Positions 17,693 to 25,579 of a stretch of 64,000 nt of DNA are shown piece by piece (position 1 is the stretch's first letter; each line of letters starts with the position of its first letter). The stretch comes from Sporosarcina obsidiansis. GTDB lineage: Bacteria > Bacillota > Bacilli > Bacillales_A > Planococcaceae. The translations under genes were made by a program, and so were the position numbers. The stretch is from positions 224,511 through 288,510 of the forward strand of contig NZ_WHVW01000001.1 in assembly GCF_009651005.1 (NCBI RefSeq), read 5' to 3'. The notes under the pieces were generated by a model. The model saw nothing but the letters and a program-made list of their open reading frames with translations, did not search any database and was not told the origin of the DNA.

Positions 17693-18580
17693 TTAAACTT
17701 GTGTATTTGGTTCAACATGAACATGGACGTCATACACGCCATGTTCATGCTTCAGTGTATCTTCAACCAATGTTGAAATGTCGTGGGCTTGTTCAAGACT
17801 CAGATTCGGTTGTACAAGAATGATAATGTCAACTACTGCATTATTGCCGTAGTTTCTCCCTTTAATTTCTTTGACATTTTGTACAGCAGGGATAGTTTGG
17901 ATAGTTTTTCTGTAAATAGCAATTTGATTTTCATCAAAGCCATCACTTAAATCATGAGAAGCTTCTTTGAAAATATCCCATGCTGTTTTACAAATGAGTC
18001 CCCCGACTATCAAGGCGGTTATAGTATCAAACCATGGCATATGTAACTGTGATGCAAATATTCCTATTGATGTTCCAATGCTGACCCAGGCATCCGAAAT
18101 ATTGTCTTTTGCTGCAGCCATCACAGCTTGGCTTTTTATTTTTAATGCTAATTTTTTGTTATACCGATAAACGAAATACATAATTAGAAAAGAAAAAATA
18201 CCAACATATCCAGCAATTATATCAGGTGATTCTTTTCCACCTTGAAAAATGGAGGAGATAGTTCCAAACAACACTTGCAGACCAACGGCCATCATGATGA
18301 AAGAGGCGATCATTGAGGCAATGGTTTCGCTTTTCCAATGTCCATATTTATGGTTGCTATCAGGTGGTTTTCTCGATAATTTCAATCCGATAAGGACAGC
18401 AACTGAAGCAATGATATCAGTTGTATTATTTAATCCGTCTGCTCTTAAAGCTTCTGAATTGCTAATATAACCGATAAAAAGTTTTAGAACGGATAGGCAT
18501 ATGTAAGCGATTATGCTGATATATGCCCCTCTTTCTCCTAATTTGAGGTCTCTATATCTCTGTTCATCCAATGAAAACAT
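17693..18580 (-). CDS. Cation diffusion facilitator (probable Mn/metal exporter)
   Basis: A 295-residue CDF exporter with about six membrane segments in residues 20-205 and a cytoplasmic ferredoxin-like domain at about 210-290 ending VYDVHVHVEPN. The metal-site motifs are DGLNNTTD (about 48-55) and DNISDA (about 158-163). The Asn-Asn/Asp pattern in place of the His-Asp zinc motif resembles the manganese exporters MneP/MneS (YdfM/YeaB) of Bacillus, so Mn(II) is the best guess for the ion. A zinc/cobalt role is less likely. It stands alone between terminators. No metal-responsive operator or yybP-type riboswitch is visible upstream. Confidence 0.9.
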   Translation of the reverse strand: MFSLDEQRYRDLKLGERGAYISIIAYICLSVLKLFIGYISNSEALRADGLNNTTDIIASVAVLIGLKLSRKPPDSNHKYGHWKSETIASMIASFIMMAVGLQVLFGTISSIFQGGKESPDIIAGYVGIFSFLIMYFVYRYNKKLALKIKSQAVMAAAKDNISDAWVSIGTSIGIFASQLHMPWFDTITALIVGGLICKTAWDIFKEASHDLSDGFDENQIAIYRKTIQTIPAVQNVKEIKGRNYGNNAVVDIIILVQPNLSLEQAHDISTLVEDTLKHEHGVYDVHVHVEPNTQV

Positions 18581-19021
18581 CTCCTAATTTGCTACTTTAA
18601 GGATACTTGCCTAAAGGCAACAAAAAACCTTGATCGGGGGTAAGTCTGATCAAGGTTTTTTAAATAAATATATACAAACTTTTGCAGGAAAGATATGCAC
18701 GTTAACATCACTCATTTATGCTTTGATTTCTAAAAGATAGCACGAATATCCTTTTGAAGCAAGGATTACTAAAGGTGAGTTACAGGCAAAAGAGAAAGCT
18801 AGTCTAAGACACAAAATGATATGGATTTAAGATTGTAGTAGCCTTTTGCTATAGAGACCATTTTTTTTCATAATTGGGGAAGATCACGAAACAAAATAAC
18901 CTGAAAATGATCAAACATCTTTATAAAATATAACTTACATCTGCTAGAGAAGAATCCGTTTTGATCGAGCTATATACTAAAGTAATATCTATTTCATAAT
19001 GTGAGCTGTTTTCAGATTATA
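18581..19021. other. Intergenic stretch with one terminator
   Basis: About 440 bp. Apart from the hairpin at 18622-18662 I see no intact gene. A short plus-strand frame near 18745-18830 (PFEARITKGELQAKEKASLRHK) looks vaguely protein-like, but it has no start and no partner. Confidence 0.45.
18622..18662. terminator. Bidirectional terminator
   Basis: AACCTTGATC and GATCAAGGTT form a perfect 10-bp stem flanked by AAAAAA and TTTTTT. Confidence 0.8.
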
Positions 19022-20722
19022 TTAAGGCTTTTCCAACTGATGTTTTTTCATGTGATACTGGAGAGTTTGACGGGTAATTCCGAGTCTACGGGCCGCGGCG
19101 GAGATGTTCCACTCGGTCTGTTCCAAGGTGGACTGGATAAATTGTTTTTTAGATTGATTAAGTACGTTTTTAATGGGTCTACTCGCTTTGCTTTCATCTT
19201 CAGACAGCTGTTGCTGCGCTAGAATTTTCCCACGTATATAGGAAGGAAGATGGTCGAGTTCGATTGCTTTTGCTTCATCCGTGACACGAATAACAATATT
19301 TTGCATTAAGTGTTCCAATTCTCGAATATTCCCTGGCCATGGATAGCGTAGTAGGGCATCTCTCAAAACGGGTGAGAGCGGAGGAGCATTGGTTGCCATT
19401 TTAGACTGGAAGGTGTCTAAAAAATAAGAGATGAAAAATAGGATATCTTCAGGCCGATCACGTAATGGCGGGATATACAGACTGGTGTTTGCAATACGGT
19501 AAAACAAGTCAAGACGCATCCGCTCCTCGGCTATCATTTTTTCTGGGTCTTCATTTGAGGCGCTAATGACAGTACATCGTACAGGTGTTACGTCATTAGA
19601 ACCAACTCTTCTCACCAAGCGCTCTTGCAACACGCGCATTAACTTGGACTGGAGCGTCATCGGCATGGAGTTGATTTCATCCATAAATAATGTGCCATCT
19701 TCCGCGTATTCAAATAGGCCTACTTGATCTGTTGCTCCTGTGAATGCGCCTTTCACCGTACCGAATAATGTGCTTTCCAATAAATTTTCAGGGATGGCGG
19801 CACAGTTAATGGCGACAAACGGTTTGTCTCTGCGCGGACTGTGATTGTGCATGCTTTGCGCAAATAATTCCTTTCCTGTACCGGTTTCACCAACAATTAA
19901 GGTGTCTGTATTATGAACGGAAACGGCCTGCGCTTCTCGCAACAGTTCTTTCAATACACTGCTTTGGCCTTTAATATCTTCAAACGTAAAGACCGTTCCA
20001 TTTGTCGCAAATGTTTTTTTATCGGTGTGTTGATTGGTGCTACGTTTCATTTCAATTGTTTGAAAGAGTTGGTCTTTTAATTTTGATTCGTTTGTACTGA
20101 TGGAGAAGACGGCAATCGTTTCACCATCTTTTTTGATCGGAAAGGTACTGTAATTCACATATTTTGGAACGCCAGCAACTTTTGAGTGCGCCCGGTATCT
20201 TGAAAATATTGGTTTCCCTGTATTAAACACGTGCCGATGCTCGGAATATTGGGGATTATAATTGTACGCAGCCCATAAAGGTTTTCCTATAATCTCTTGT
20301 GCGTCTAAACCTTCCATCTTTTCCTGTGCCTCATTATAGACGATAATTTCTCCCTCAGCGTTACTCATCATGATCCCTTCATCTATTGTTTCAATCACTT
20401 TTTCAAGACAATACAATCGTGCGTCATTATTATCTAATTGAAATGCAAACTCTTTTATGCACAGTGCAATTAGCTGTTCAGGTCCTTCGATGTGCTTGAC
20501 GGAAACTTGCAGCTGCTGTCCGTTTAATTCAACAAAGAATTCTTCTTGGTCAATGAACCACAAGTCTCCATGATTGAACAATTGACGAACATCTGTAGTT
20601 TGAGTAAGTGGAATCGATAGAGTTTCTTGTAAATCGAACCATACAATGTTATGTGATTTATCAAGAACGATCACTCCTTCTACAAAACTTCTTATCAATG
20701 AGCCTATTATTTCAGCAAACAA
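19022..20722 (-). CDS. Sigma-54-dependent activator with PAS domain (regulator of the variant hut cluster)
   Basis: An enhancer-binding protein of the RocR/NtrC class, about 566 residues. I prefer the TTG at 20722 because AAGGAGG lies nine bases upstream; a longer frame from 20764 would run through that site. A small N-terminal sensor (about 1-95) precedes a PAS domain (about 100-215, IDEGIMMSNAEGEIIVYNEAQEKMEGL). The AAA+ domain follows, with Walker A GETGTGKE, the sigma-54 contact GAFTGA (about 322), Walker B TLFMDEIN and the R-finger region. A Fis-type HTH closes it (NISAAARRLGITRQTLQYHMKKH). It is divergent from a canonical -24/-12 promoter at 21010, so it very likely activates the 21077-29690 cluster. 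The inducer is unknown and probably bound by the PAS or N-terminal part. Confidence 0.92.
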   Translation of the reverse strand: MFAEIIGSLIRSFVEGVIVLDKSHNIVWFDLQETLSIPLTQTTDVRQLFNHGDLWFIDQEEFFVELNGQQLQVSVKHIEGPEQLIALCIKEFAFQLDNNDARLYCLEKVIETIDEGIMMSNAEGEIIVYNEAQEKMEGLDAQEIIGKPLWAAYNYNPQYSEHRHVFNTGKPIFSRYRAHSKVAGVPKYVNYSTFPIKKDGETIAVFSISTNESKLKDQLFQTIEMKRSTNQHTDKKTFATNGTVFTFEDIKGQSSVLKELLREAQAVSVHNTDTLIVGETGTGKELFAQSMHNHSPRRDKPFVAINCAAIPENLLESTLFGTVKGAFTGATDQVGLFEYAEDGTLFMDEINSMPMTLQSKLMRVLQERLVRRVGSNDVTPVRCTVISASNEDPEKMIAEERMRLDLFYRIANTSLYIPPLRDRPEDILFFISYFLDTFQSKMATNAPPLSPVLRDALLRYPWPGNIRELEHLMQNIVIRVTDEAKAIELDHLPSYIRGKILAQQQLSEDESKASRPIKNVLNQSKKQFIQSTLEQTEWNISAAARRLGITRQTLQYHMKKHQLEKP

Positions 20723-20787
20723 TGAAAGATCCCTCCTTAAATTAGTGCAAAGATAGTATATCACACAGATGTCAGAAAAGTCTGCAT

Positions 20788-20810
20788 CTGCATGCAGGTA
20801 ATATCTGCAG
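20788..20810. promoter_or_regulatory. CTGCA inverted-repeat cluster, possible activator site
   Basis: A perfect palindrome CTGCATGCAG (20788-20797) is flanked by further CTGCA half-sites at 20782 and 20805. It lies between the activator start and its target promoter, so autoregulation or enhancer binding is possible. Inference only. Confidence 0.4.
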
Positions 20811-20813
20811 TGT

Positions 20814-20828
20814 TTGGAAGCGCTTTCT
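20814..20828 (+). promoter_or_regulatory. CcpA cre site upstream of the variant hut cluster
   Basis: TTGGAAGCGCTTTCT matches the 15-bp consensus WTGNAANCGNWNNCW at every position. It lies about 195 bp before the -24 box and close to the activator gene, so carbon catabolite repression of either is likely. Confidence 0.72.
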
Positions 20829-20912
20829 ACTATGAGTTTTTAGAAAATTTGAGAATCTTAAAGGGTGCAGAGACGATTTTATCTGCGGTTAGGACGAAAG
20901 GGTTGAAAGAAG

Positions 20913-20923
20913 AGTGACTCACT
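20913..20923. promoter_or_regulatory. Candidate enhancer palindrome for the sigma-54 activator
   Basis: AGTGACTCACT is a perfect palindrome around a central C, about 90 bp upstream of the -24 element, a normal place for an upstream activating sequence. Not proven. Confidence 0.4.
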
Positions 20924-21009
20924 ACGCTACCCGTTTTTAAAAGAATTGAAGCTTGATATAACAAGCTTTTTTCAAGAGACTCCAAAAAATTATTCCTGAT
21001 AAATAAAAG

Positions 21010-21027
21010 TTGGCATGGTACTTGCAA
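21010..21027 (+). promoter_or_regulatory. Sigma-54 (-24/-12) promoter of the variant hut cluster
   Basis: TTGGCATG-GTAC-TTGCAA places the invariant GG (21012-21013) and GC (21024-21025) exactly 10 bp apart, the canonical spacing. With a GAFTGA activator encoded next door, this is a strong call. The hutU-like ATG is 50 bp downstream. Confidence 0.88.
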
Positions 21028-21076
21028 TATATAAAAGTGTAAAACACAAAACTATATTTTTCAGGAGGAATTTCAT

Positions 21077-22801
21077 ATGACAACAAAACCAGAAATCTTA
21101 TATTCAGTAAAAGCACAAAGAGGACCAGAACTACGTTGTAAAGGCTGGAGACAAGAATCAATCCTTCGAATGTTAGAAAATAATATGGAAAATGCAGAGA
21201 AGCCAGAAGAACTTGTCATCTACGGTGGAATCGGGAAAGCGGCACGTAACTGGGAATCTTATCATGCAATCGTACAATCTTTAAAAGATTTAGAAGATGA
21301 TGAAACATTAGTTGTTCAATCTGGAATGCCGGTAGCCGTATTCAAAACTCATAAATATGCGCCAACAGTTGTTATGGCAACAACGAATATCATGAAAGCA
21401 GACTGGCCGACATTCTACGATCTACAAGATAAAAACTTAACAATCTATGCAAACTATACAGCAGCACCTTGGGAATATATCGGAACGCAAGGTGTAATCC
21501 AAGGAACATTCGAAACACTTTCAGCGATTGCACGCCTTCATTATAACGACTCTCTTGTTGGCAAGATCTTGTTGACTGCAGGAGCAGGTGGTATGGGTGG
21601 AAACCAGACACGCGCGATGACGATGCACGGTGGCGTTTGTATTCTAGTTGATTCCAATGTGGAGATCATTAACCGTCGTATTGAAAAAGGTTTCATCGAC
21701 GAATTGGCTCCATCATTAGAAGAAGCAATTAAAAAAGCAAAAGAATATGCAGCAGCAGGTAAGCCACTTGGAATTGCGGTGGTAGGAAATGCAGCAGACT
21801 TGTTTGAAGACGTGCTGAAGAGTGACTTCCGTCCTGATATTGCAACATCTATGACACCTGGTCATGACCCGATTTCATATCTTCCAGCTGGATATACAGT
21901 TGAAGAAGCAGAGCATTTACGTGACACAGACCGTAACTTGTATTTGCAAAAAGGTCGCGAAACGATGATCCGCGAATTGAAAGCGTTGATTCAGTTTATG
22001 GATGAAGGCGTTCATGCATTTGAATATGGAACAAGTCATCGTAAAGAGTGTATCGACGCTGGTATGGATGAAAAAGAAGCAAAACGTCTGCCAGGATTCG
22101 TAGCAGAATATCTTCGTCCATTATTCTGTGAAGGCCGCGGACCTTTCCGTTGGGTATGTTTGTCAGGTGATGCGGAGGACCTTCGCAAAATCGATGACAT
22201 GATTCTTGAGAAGTTTGCCGATGACTACTTGGTCACTCGCTGGATCAAATTGGCGAAAGAGCATATTCCGATCGAAGCATTGCCTGCACGTATTTGCTAC
22301 ATGGGCTTTGGGCAGCGTAAGAAATTTGCGTTGGAAGTCAATGACATGATCCGCCGTGGAGAGCTATCAGGACCGGTTGCTTTCTCTCGTGACAACTTGG
22401 ATTCAGGTTCAATCGTCAATCCAACATTTGAATCAGAAAATATGAAAGATGGCTCTGATCTAATCTCTGACTGGCCAATGTTGAACGGATTACTGAACGC
22501 AGTGGGTATGTGTGATTTGATCGCGATCCAAGCAAATTATTCAATGGGTGAAGCTGTGCATACGGGCGTTACGATGGTAGCGGACGGTACAGCTGAATCG
22601 GATATGCGTCTAGAAGTGGCAATGACGGTGGACTCTGGAATTGGAGTTGTGCGCCATGCCCAGGCAGGTTATGAGATTGCTCGTGATGTAGCGAACGGAG
22701 AAGGGAAGCTGACAGAAGAAAGCATCCAAATTCCACTATGGTGGCAACGTGAAGCAACATTTGGACCAAAGGACTTGGAAAAAGCCGAGTCTAAAGCATA
22801 A
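21077..22801 (+). CDS. hutU: Urocanate hydratase-like enzyme with remodelled active site
   Basis: A 574-residue member of the urocanase family, first gene of the sigma-54-controlled cluster. The NAD-binding part is conserved (GAGGMGGNQ at about 175), as is the FCEGRGPFRW segment with the family cysteine. Substrate-side motifs differ from the canonical copy at 53536-55218 in this window. [15 protein letters not shown] becomes [26 protein letters not shown] becomes [29 protein letters not shown] becomes SRDNLDSGSIVNPTFESE; and [15 protein letters not shown] becomes AIQANYSMGEAVHTG. Loss of the HHGGG loop with the NAD site intact points to hydration of a modified urocanate, for example a methylated or thio-substituted one (inference). 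Urocanase relatives acting on such compounds have been reported. The ribosome-binding site AGGAGG is well placed. Confidence 0.88.
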   Translation: MTTKPEILYSVKAQRGPELRCKGWRQESILRMLENNMENAEKPEELVIYGGIGKAARNWESYHAIVQSLKDLEDDETLVVQSGMPVAVFKTHKYAPTVVMATTNIMKADWPTFYDLQDKNLTIYANYTAAPWEYIGTQGVIQGTFETLSAIARLHYNDSLVGKILLTAGAGGMGGNQTRAMTMHGGVCILVDSNVEIINRRIEKGFIDELAPSLEEAIKKAKEYAAAGKPLGIAVVGNAADLFEDVLKSDFRPDIATSMTPGHDPISYLPAGYTVEEAEHLRDTDRNLYLQKGRETMIRELKALIQFMDEGVHAFEYGTSHRKECIDAGMDEKEAKRLPGFVAEYLRPLFCEGRGPFRWVCLSGDAEDLRKIDDMILEKFADDYLVTRWIKLAKEHIPIEALPARICYMGFGQRKKFALEVNDMIRRGELSGPVAFSRDNLDSGSIVNPTFESENMKDGSDLISDWPMLNGLLNAVGMCDLIAIQANYSMGEAVHTGVTMVADGTAESDMRLEVAMTVDSGIGVVRHAQAGYEIARDVANGEGKLTEESIQIPLWWQREATFGPKDLEKAESKA

Positions 22802-22828
22802 TAAAAACACTGTTTCTTAGAACTGGGT

Positions 22829-22870
22829 GGAGGATGTCAAGCGCCTGTTTGACCTCCTCCCTTCTTGTTT
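22829..22870 (+). terminator. Intercistronic hairpin, partial terminator or processing site
   Basis: GGAGGATGTCAA pairs with TTGACCTCCTCC (one mismatch) and is followed by CTTCTTGTTT. The weak T-tract suggests partial termination or 3'-end protection of the hutU-like transcript rather than full stop. Confidence 0.6.
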
Positions 22871-22899
22871 ACCACCTAAAAAGATTAGGGCAGGTGAAG

Positions 22900-24252
22900 A
22901 TGATGAACGATTTGAAAGAAACGATGGATCGTATGGAAGCAGGAATAGAAGAATCACAAAATATCTATTCAGTACGAAATATCCTAAGCTTTTTCTTCTT
23001 TAGTTTAATCGGCGTGTTCATGTTCTTTATTCCGATTGAACTAAACGGGAAAAATTCAATCCCTTTAGATCATTTAGTCACTTGGATCCGAAATACCATA
23101 CCGACTGTCGTATCGTATTATATCTTGGTAATCATGGTACTGGGAGCTGCCTATCCATTTTATTCCGGTAGCTGGCGAAAGTCGAAAATTGATATCATGT
23201 TGTCTGTACTAAAGGTGTTGGGCGCTGCTGCTGCTGTCTTGGTGCTATTTGAAGTTGGACCTAAATGGCTGTTGGCGGAAGATATGGGACCCTATTATTT
23301 CTCTATCGTTCTCACGCCGATTGGTGTATTAGTGCCGATCGGATCAATATTTTTGGCTCTATTAGTAGGTTATGGATTGTTAGAGTTTATTGGAATTCTT
23401 ATGCAACCAGTCATGAGACCAGTTTGGAAAACGCCTGGACGGTCGGCGATTGACGCTGTCGCTTCCTTTGTTGGCAGTTATTCGATTGGTCTATTGATTA
23501 CCAACCGTATCTATAAAGAAGGGAAATATTCTAGACGTGAAGCGACCATTATTGCCACTGGATTTTCAACAGTTTCAGCTACTTTCATGGTAGTTGTAGC
23601 AAAAACATTAGATTTGATGGAAATTTGGAACCTCTATTTTTGGCTGACATTCCTCGTCACGTTTATCGTCACGGCGATTACGGTGAGAATGTGGCCGATC
23701 AGTAAAATACGTGATGATTACTATACAGGGGAAGGATCGCCAGAGAAAGTGATTCGTGAAAAACGAATTCAGCATGCCTGGCAGCAGTCGATGTTGACAG
23801 CGCAAAATGCCCCTAGTCTGTTTACTAATGTCCTGTCTACGTTAAAGGATGGAGTCTTGATGGCGATGAGTATCTTGCCATCTGTTATGGCAATTGGACT
23901 TCTAGGTCTTATCTTGGCCAATCATACACCTGTATTTGATTATTTAGCTTATTTATTTTTACCTTTAACATGGGCTTTGCAAATCCCTGAACCTTTTTTA
24001 GCTGCAAAAGCTGCCATGATCAATTTAGTAGACATGTTCTTGCCGTCATTGATGGTAGTGGAAGCTAGTTTGCATACAAGATTTATTGTCGCAAGTATTT
24101 CAATTTCAACTATCTTATTTTTCTCGGCATTGATTCCATGTATCTTATCTACAGATATTCCGATTAAAATGCGAGAGATTTTGGCCCTATGGCTGATCCG
24201 AACGGTTTTATCATTAATTATTGTCACACCGTTAGCATTTCTGTTTTTGTGA
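22900..24252 (+). CDS. YjiH-family membrane protein (nucleoside-recognition/Gate domain), variant-cluster copy
   Basis: A roughly 450-residue integral membrane protein of the YjiH family. I start at ATG 22900 (or 22903) after AGGTGA; the frame upstream lies in the hairpin region and is unlikely to be translated. Gate/nucleoside-recognition motifs are visible (GRSAIDAVASFVGSYSIGLLITNRIYKEGKYSRREATIIATGFSTVSATFMVVVAKTLD, read in parts), with about ten hydrophobic segments. A closely similar paralogue follows the canonical hutUI genes at 56583-57902, so YjiH is tied to imidazole amino-acid catabolism in this genome. A transport role for substrate or product is inference; no function is established to my knowledge. 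Confidence 0.85.
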   Translation: MMNDLKETMDRMEAGIEESQNIYSVRNILSFFFFSLIGVFMFFIPIELNGKNSIPLDHLVTWIRNTIPTVVSYYILVIMVLGAAYPFYSGSWRKSKIDIMLSVLKVLGAAAAVLVLFEVGPKWLLAEDMGPYYFSIVLTPIGVLVPIGSIFLALLVGYGLLEFIGILMQPVMRPVWKTPGRSAIDAVASFVGSYSIGLLITNRIYKEGKYSRREATIIATGFSTVSATFMVVVAKTLDLMEIWNLYFWLTFLVTFIVTAITVRMWPISKIRDDYYTGEGSPEKVIREKRIQHAWQQSMLTAQNAPSLFTNVLSTLKDGVLMAMSILPSVMAIGLLGLILANHTPVFDYLAYLFLPLTWALQIPEPFLAAKAAMINLVDMFLPSLMVVEASLHTRFIVASISISTILFFSALIPCILSTDIPIKMREILALWLIRTVLSLIIVTPLAFLFL

Positions 24253-24263
24253 AAACGCTTACT
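24250..24263 (+). promoter_or_regulatory. Intercistronic cre-like site
   Basis: TGAAAACGCTTACT matches the cre core TGNAANCGNWNNCW; only the preceding W position fails. It overlaps the yjiH-like stop codon and sits before the hutI-like gene, where CcpA could block elongation or an internal promoter. Confidence 0.5.
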
Positions 24264-24299
24264 TTATAGACGGTGTAATGTTTGAATGGAGGTACGATC

Positions 24300-25562
24300 A
24301 TGACTCAAATGAAAGGCATAACAAAAGTCGATTTGGTCATTCGCCATGCGACAGAGGCTTTAACTTGCACAGGCGAAGGAATGGCAGGACTTGGAGTTGT
24401 GCAAGATGCTTGGATTGCGGTGAAGGATGGACGCATTGCAGGGGTCGGATTGGAGAAAGAAGGAAGTGCTACATTCGATCTGGATAACGCTCGTCAAATC
24501 GATGCGACTGGCAAAGTAGTCGCTCCTGGGTTTGTCGATTCCCATACCCATCTCGTTTTCAATGGTACGCGAGTAGAAGAGTATGCTGCGAAATTAGCTG
24601 GGGATGATCGAAAAAAATTGGAGGATCTCGGTATTACTACGGGCCCGAATCGTACGATTGAATTGACACGGCATGCATCGGAAGAGGAGCTGTTTCAACA
24701 ATCGAAAAAGCGCATGATGAACATGCTAGCGTATGGCATGACAACGATTGAAAGTAAGAGTGGCTATGGTTTGACGACAGAGAGTGAAATCAAGATTTTA
24801 GAAGTGGGTCGTCGTCTGGATAAAGAAACTCCTGTCGATGTTTACAATACATTTTTAGGTGCGCACGGTATTCCAGAAGGCATGACAAAAGAAGAATACC
24901 TTCGTGTCATTATAGAAGAAATGATTCCGAAAGTTGGAGAACGCAAGCTGGCAGAGTTTTGTGATGCCTGGTGTGATGATGGTTATTTCACAGCAGAAGA
25001 GTCCGAACAAATATTGGAAGCTGGATTGAAGTTTGGGATGAAGCCGAAGTTGCATGCAGATGCTTATTCTTATATTGGTGGGACGGATTTAGCTGTCAAA
25101 ATGAATATGGTTTCTGTGGATCACTTGAATTATACACCAGTAGAAGTGATGGAAAAGTTGGCACAATCAAAGGTTACAGGTGTCTTAATGCCTGCACTGG
25201 ATTTTGCCGTCGGTCATAAGAAACCATTTGATGCTAGAAAAATGTTAGATCTCGGGATGAAGATCGCTTTGGCGACAGATTTATGTCCTGCTTGTTATAC
25301 GGAGTCCATGCAATTTGTGATCAACTTAGCGTGTAGACTCTATAAATTCACTGTAGAAGAAGCGATTAAAGCGGCTACTTACGGAGGAGCGTGTGCACTG
25401 GATTTGGATGATCGCGGTGTAATTGCAGAAGGCAAAGTGGCCGATCTTCAAATTTGGGATATTCCTTCATACGTCCATATTGCATATGAATTGGGTACGA
25501 ATATCGTCGAAACCGTATTGAAAGATGGTCAAGTAGTAATGGACCACGCAAAAGCACAGTAA
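24300..25562 (+). CDS. hutI: Imidazolonepropionase-like amidohydrolase with remodelled active site
   Basis: A 420-residue metal-dependent amidohydrolase related to HutI. The start at 24300 follows GGAGGT by six bases. The metal ligands are kept: HTH at residues 82-84, HAD in KLHADAY, the later DHL, and the catalytic Asp in ATDLCPAC. Substrate residues seen in the canonical copy at 55219-56472 are changed: GGSREREFEMR becomes NGTRVEEYAAK, the NAGGGI loop is lost (LGITTGPN in its place), AHAVPKEY becomes AHGIPEGM, and DCNPGSSPTTSMP becomes DLCPACYTESMQ. The KSGYGL motif remains. It probably opens the ring of a modified imidazolone propionate made by the neighbouring hydratase (inference). It is followed 17 bp later by the M20 gene. 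Confidence 0.88.
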   Translation: MTQMKGITKVDLVIRHATEALTCTGEGMAGLGVVQDAWIAVKDGRIAGVGLEKEGSATFDLDNARQIDATGKVVAPGFVDSHTHLVFNGTRVEEYAAKLAGDDRKKLEDLGITTGPNRTIELTRHASEEELFQQSKKRMMNMLAYGMTTIESKSGYGLTTESEIKILEVGRRLDKETPVDVYNTFLGAHGIPEGMTKEEYLRVIIEEMIPKVGERKLAEFCDAWCDDGYFTAEESEQILEAGLKFGMKPKLHADAYSYIGGTDLAVKMNMVSVDHLNYTPVEVMEKLAQSKVTGVLMPALDFAVGHKKPFDARKMLDLGMKIALATDLCPACYTESMQFVINLACRLYKFTVEEAIKAATYGGACALDLDDRGVIAEGKVADLQIWDIPSYVHIAYELGTNIVETVLKDGQVVMDHAKAQ

Positions 25563-25579
25563 GAAAAGGAGCGATTGAA

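Noticed and set aside
20940..20975. AAGCTTG/CAAGCTT hairpin with T-run as a terminator upstream of the sigma-54 promoter
   Set aside because: There is no plus-strand gene upstream for it to end, and the stem is short; left uncalled.
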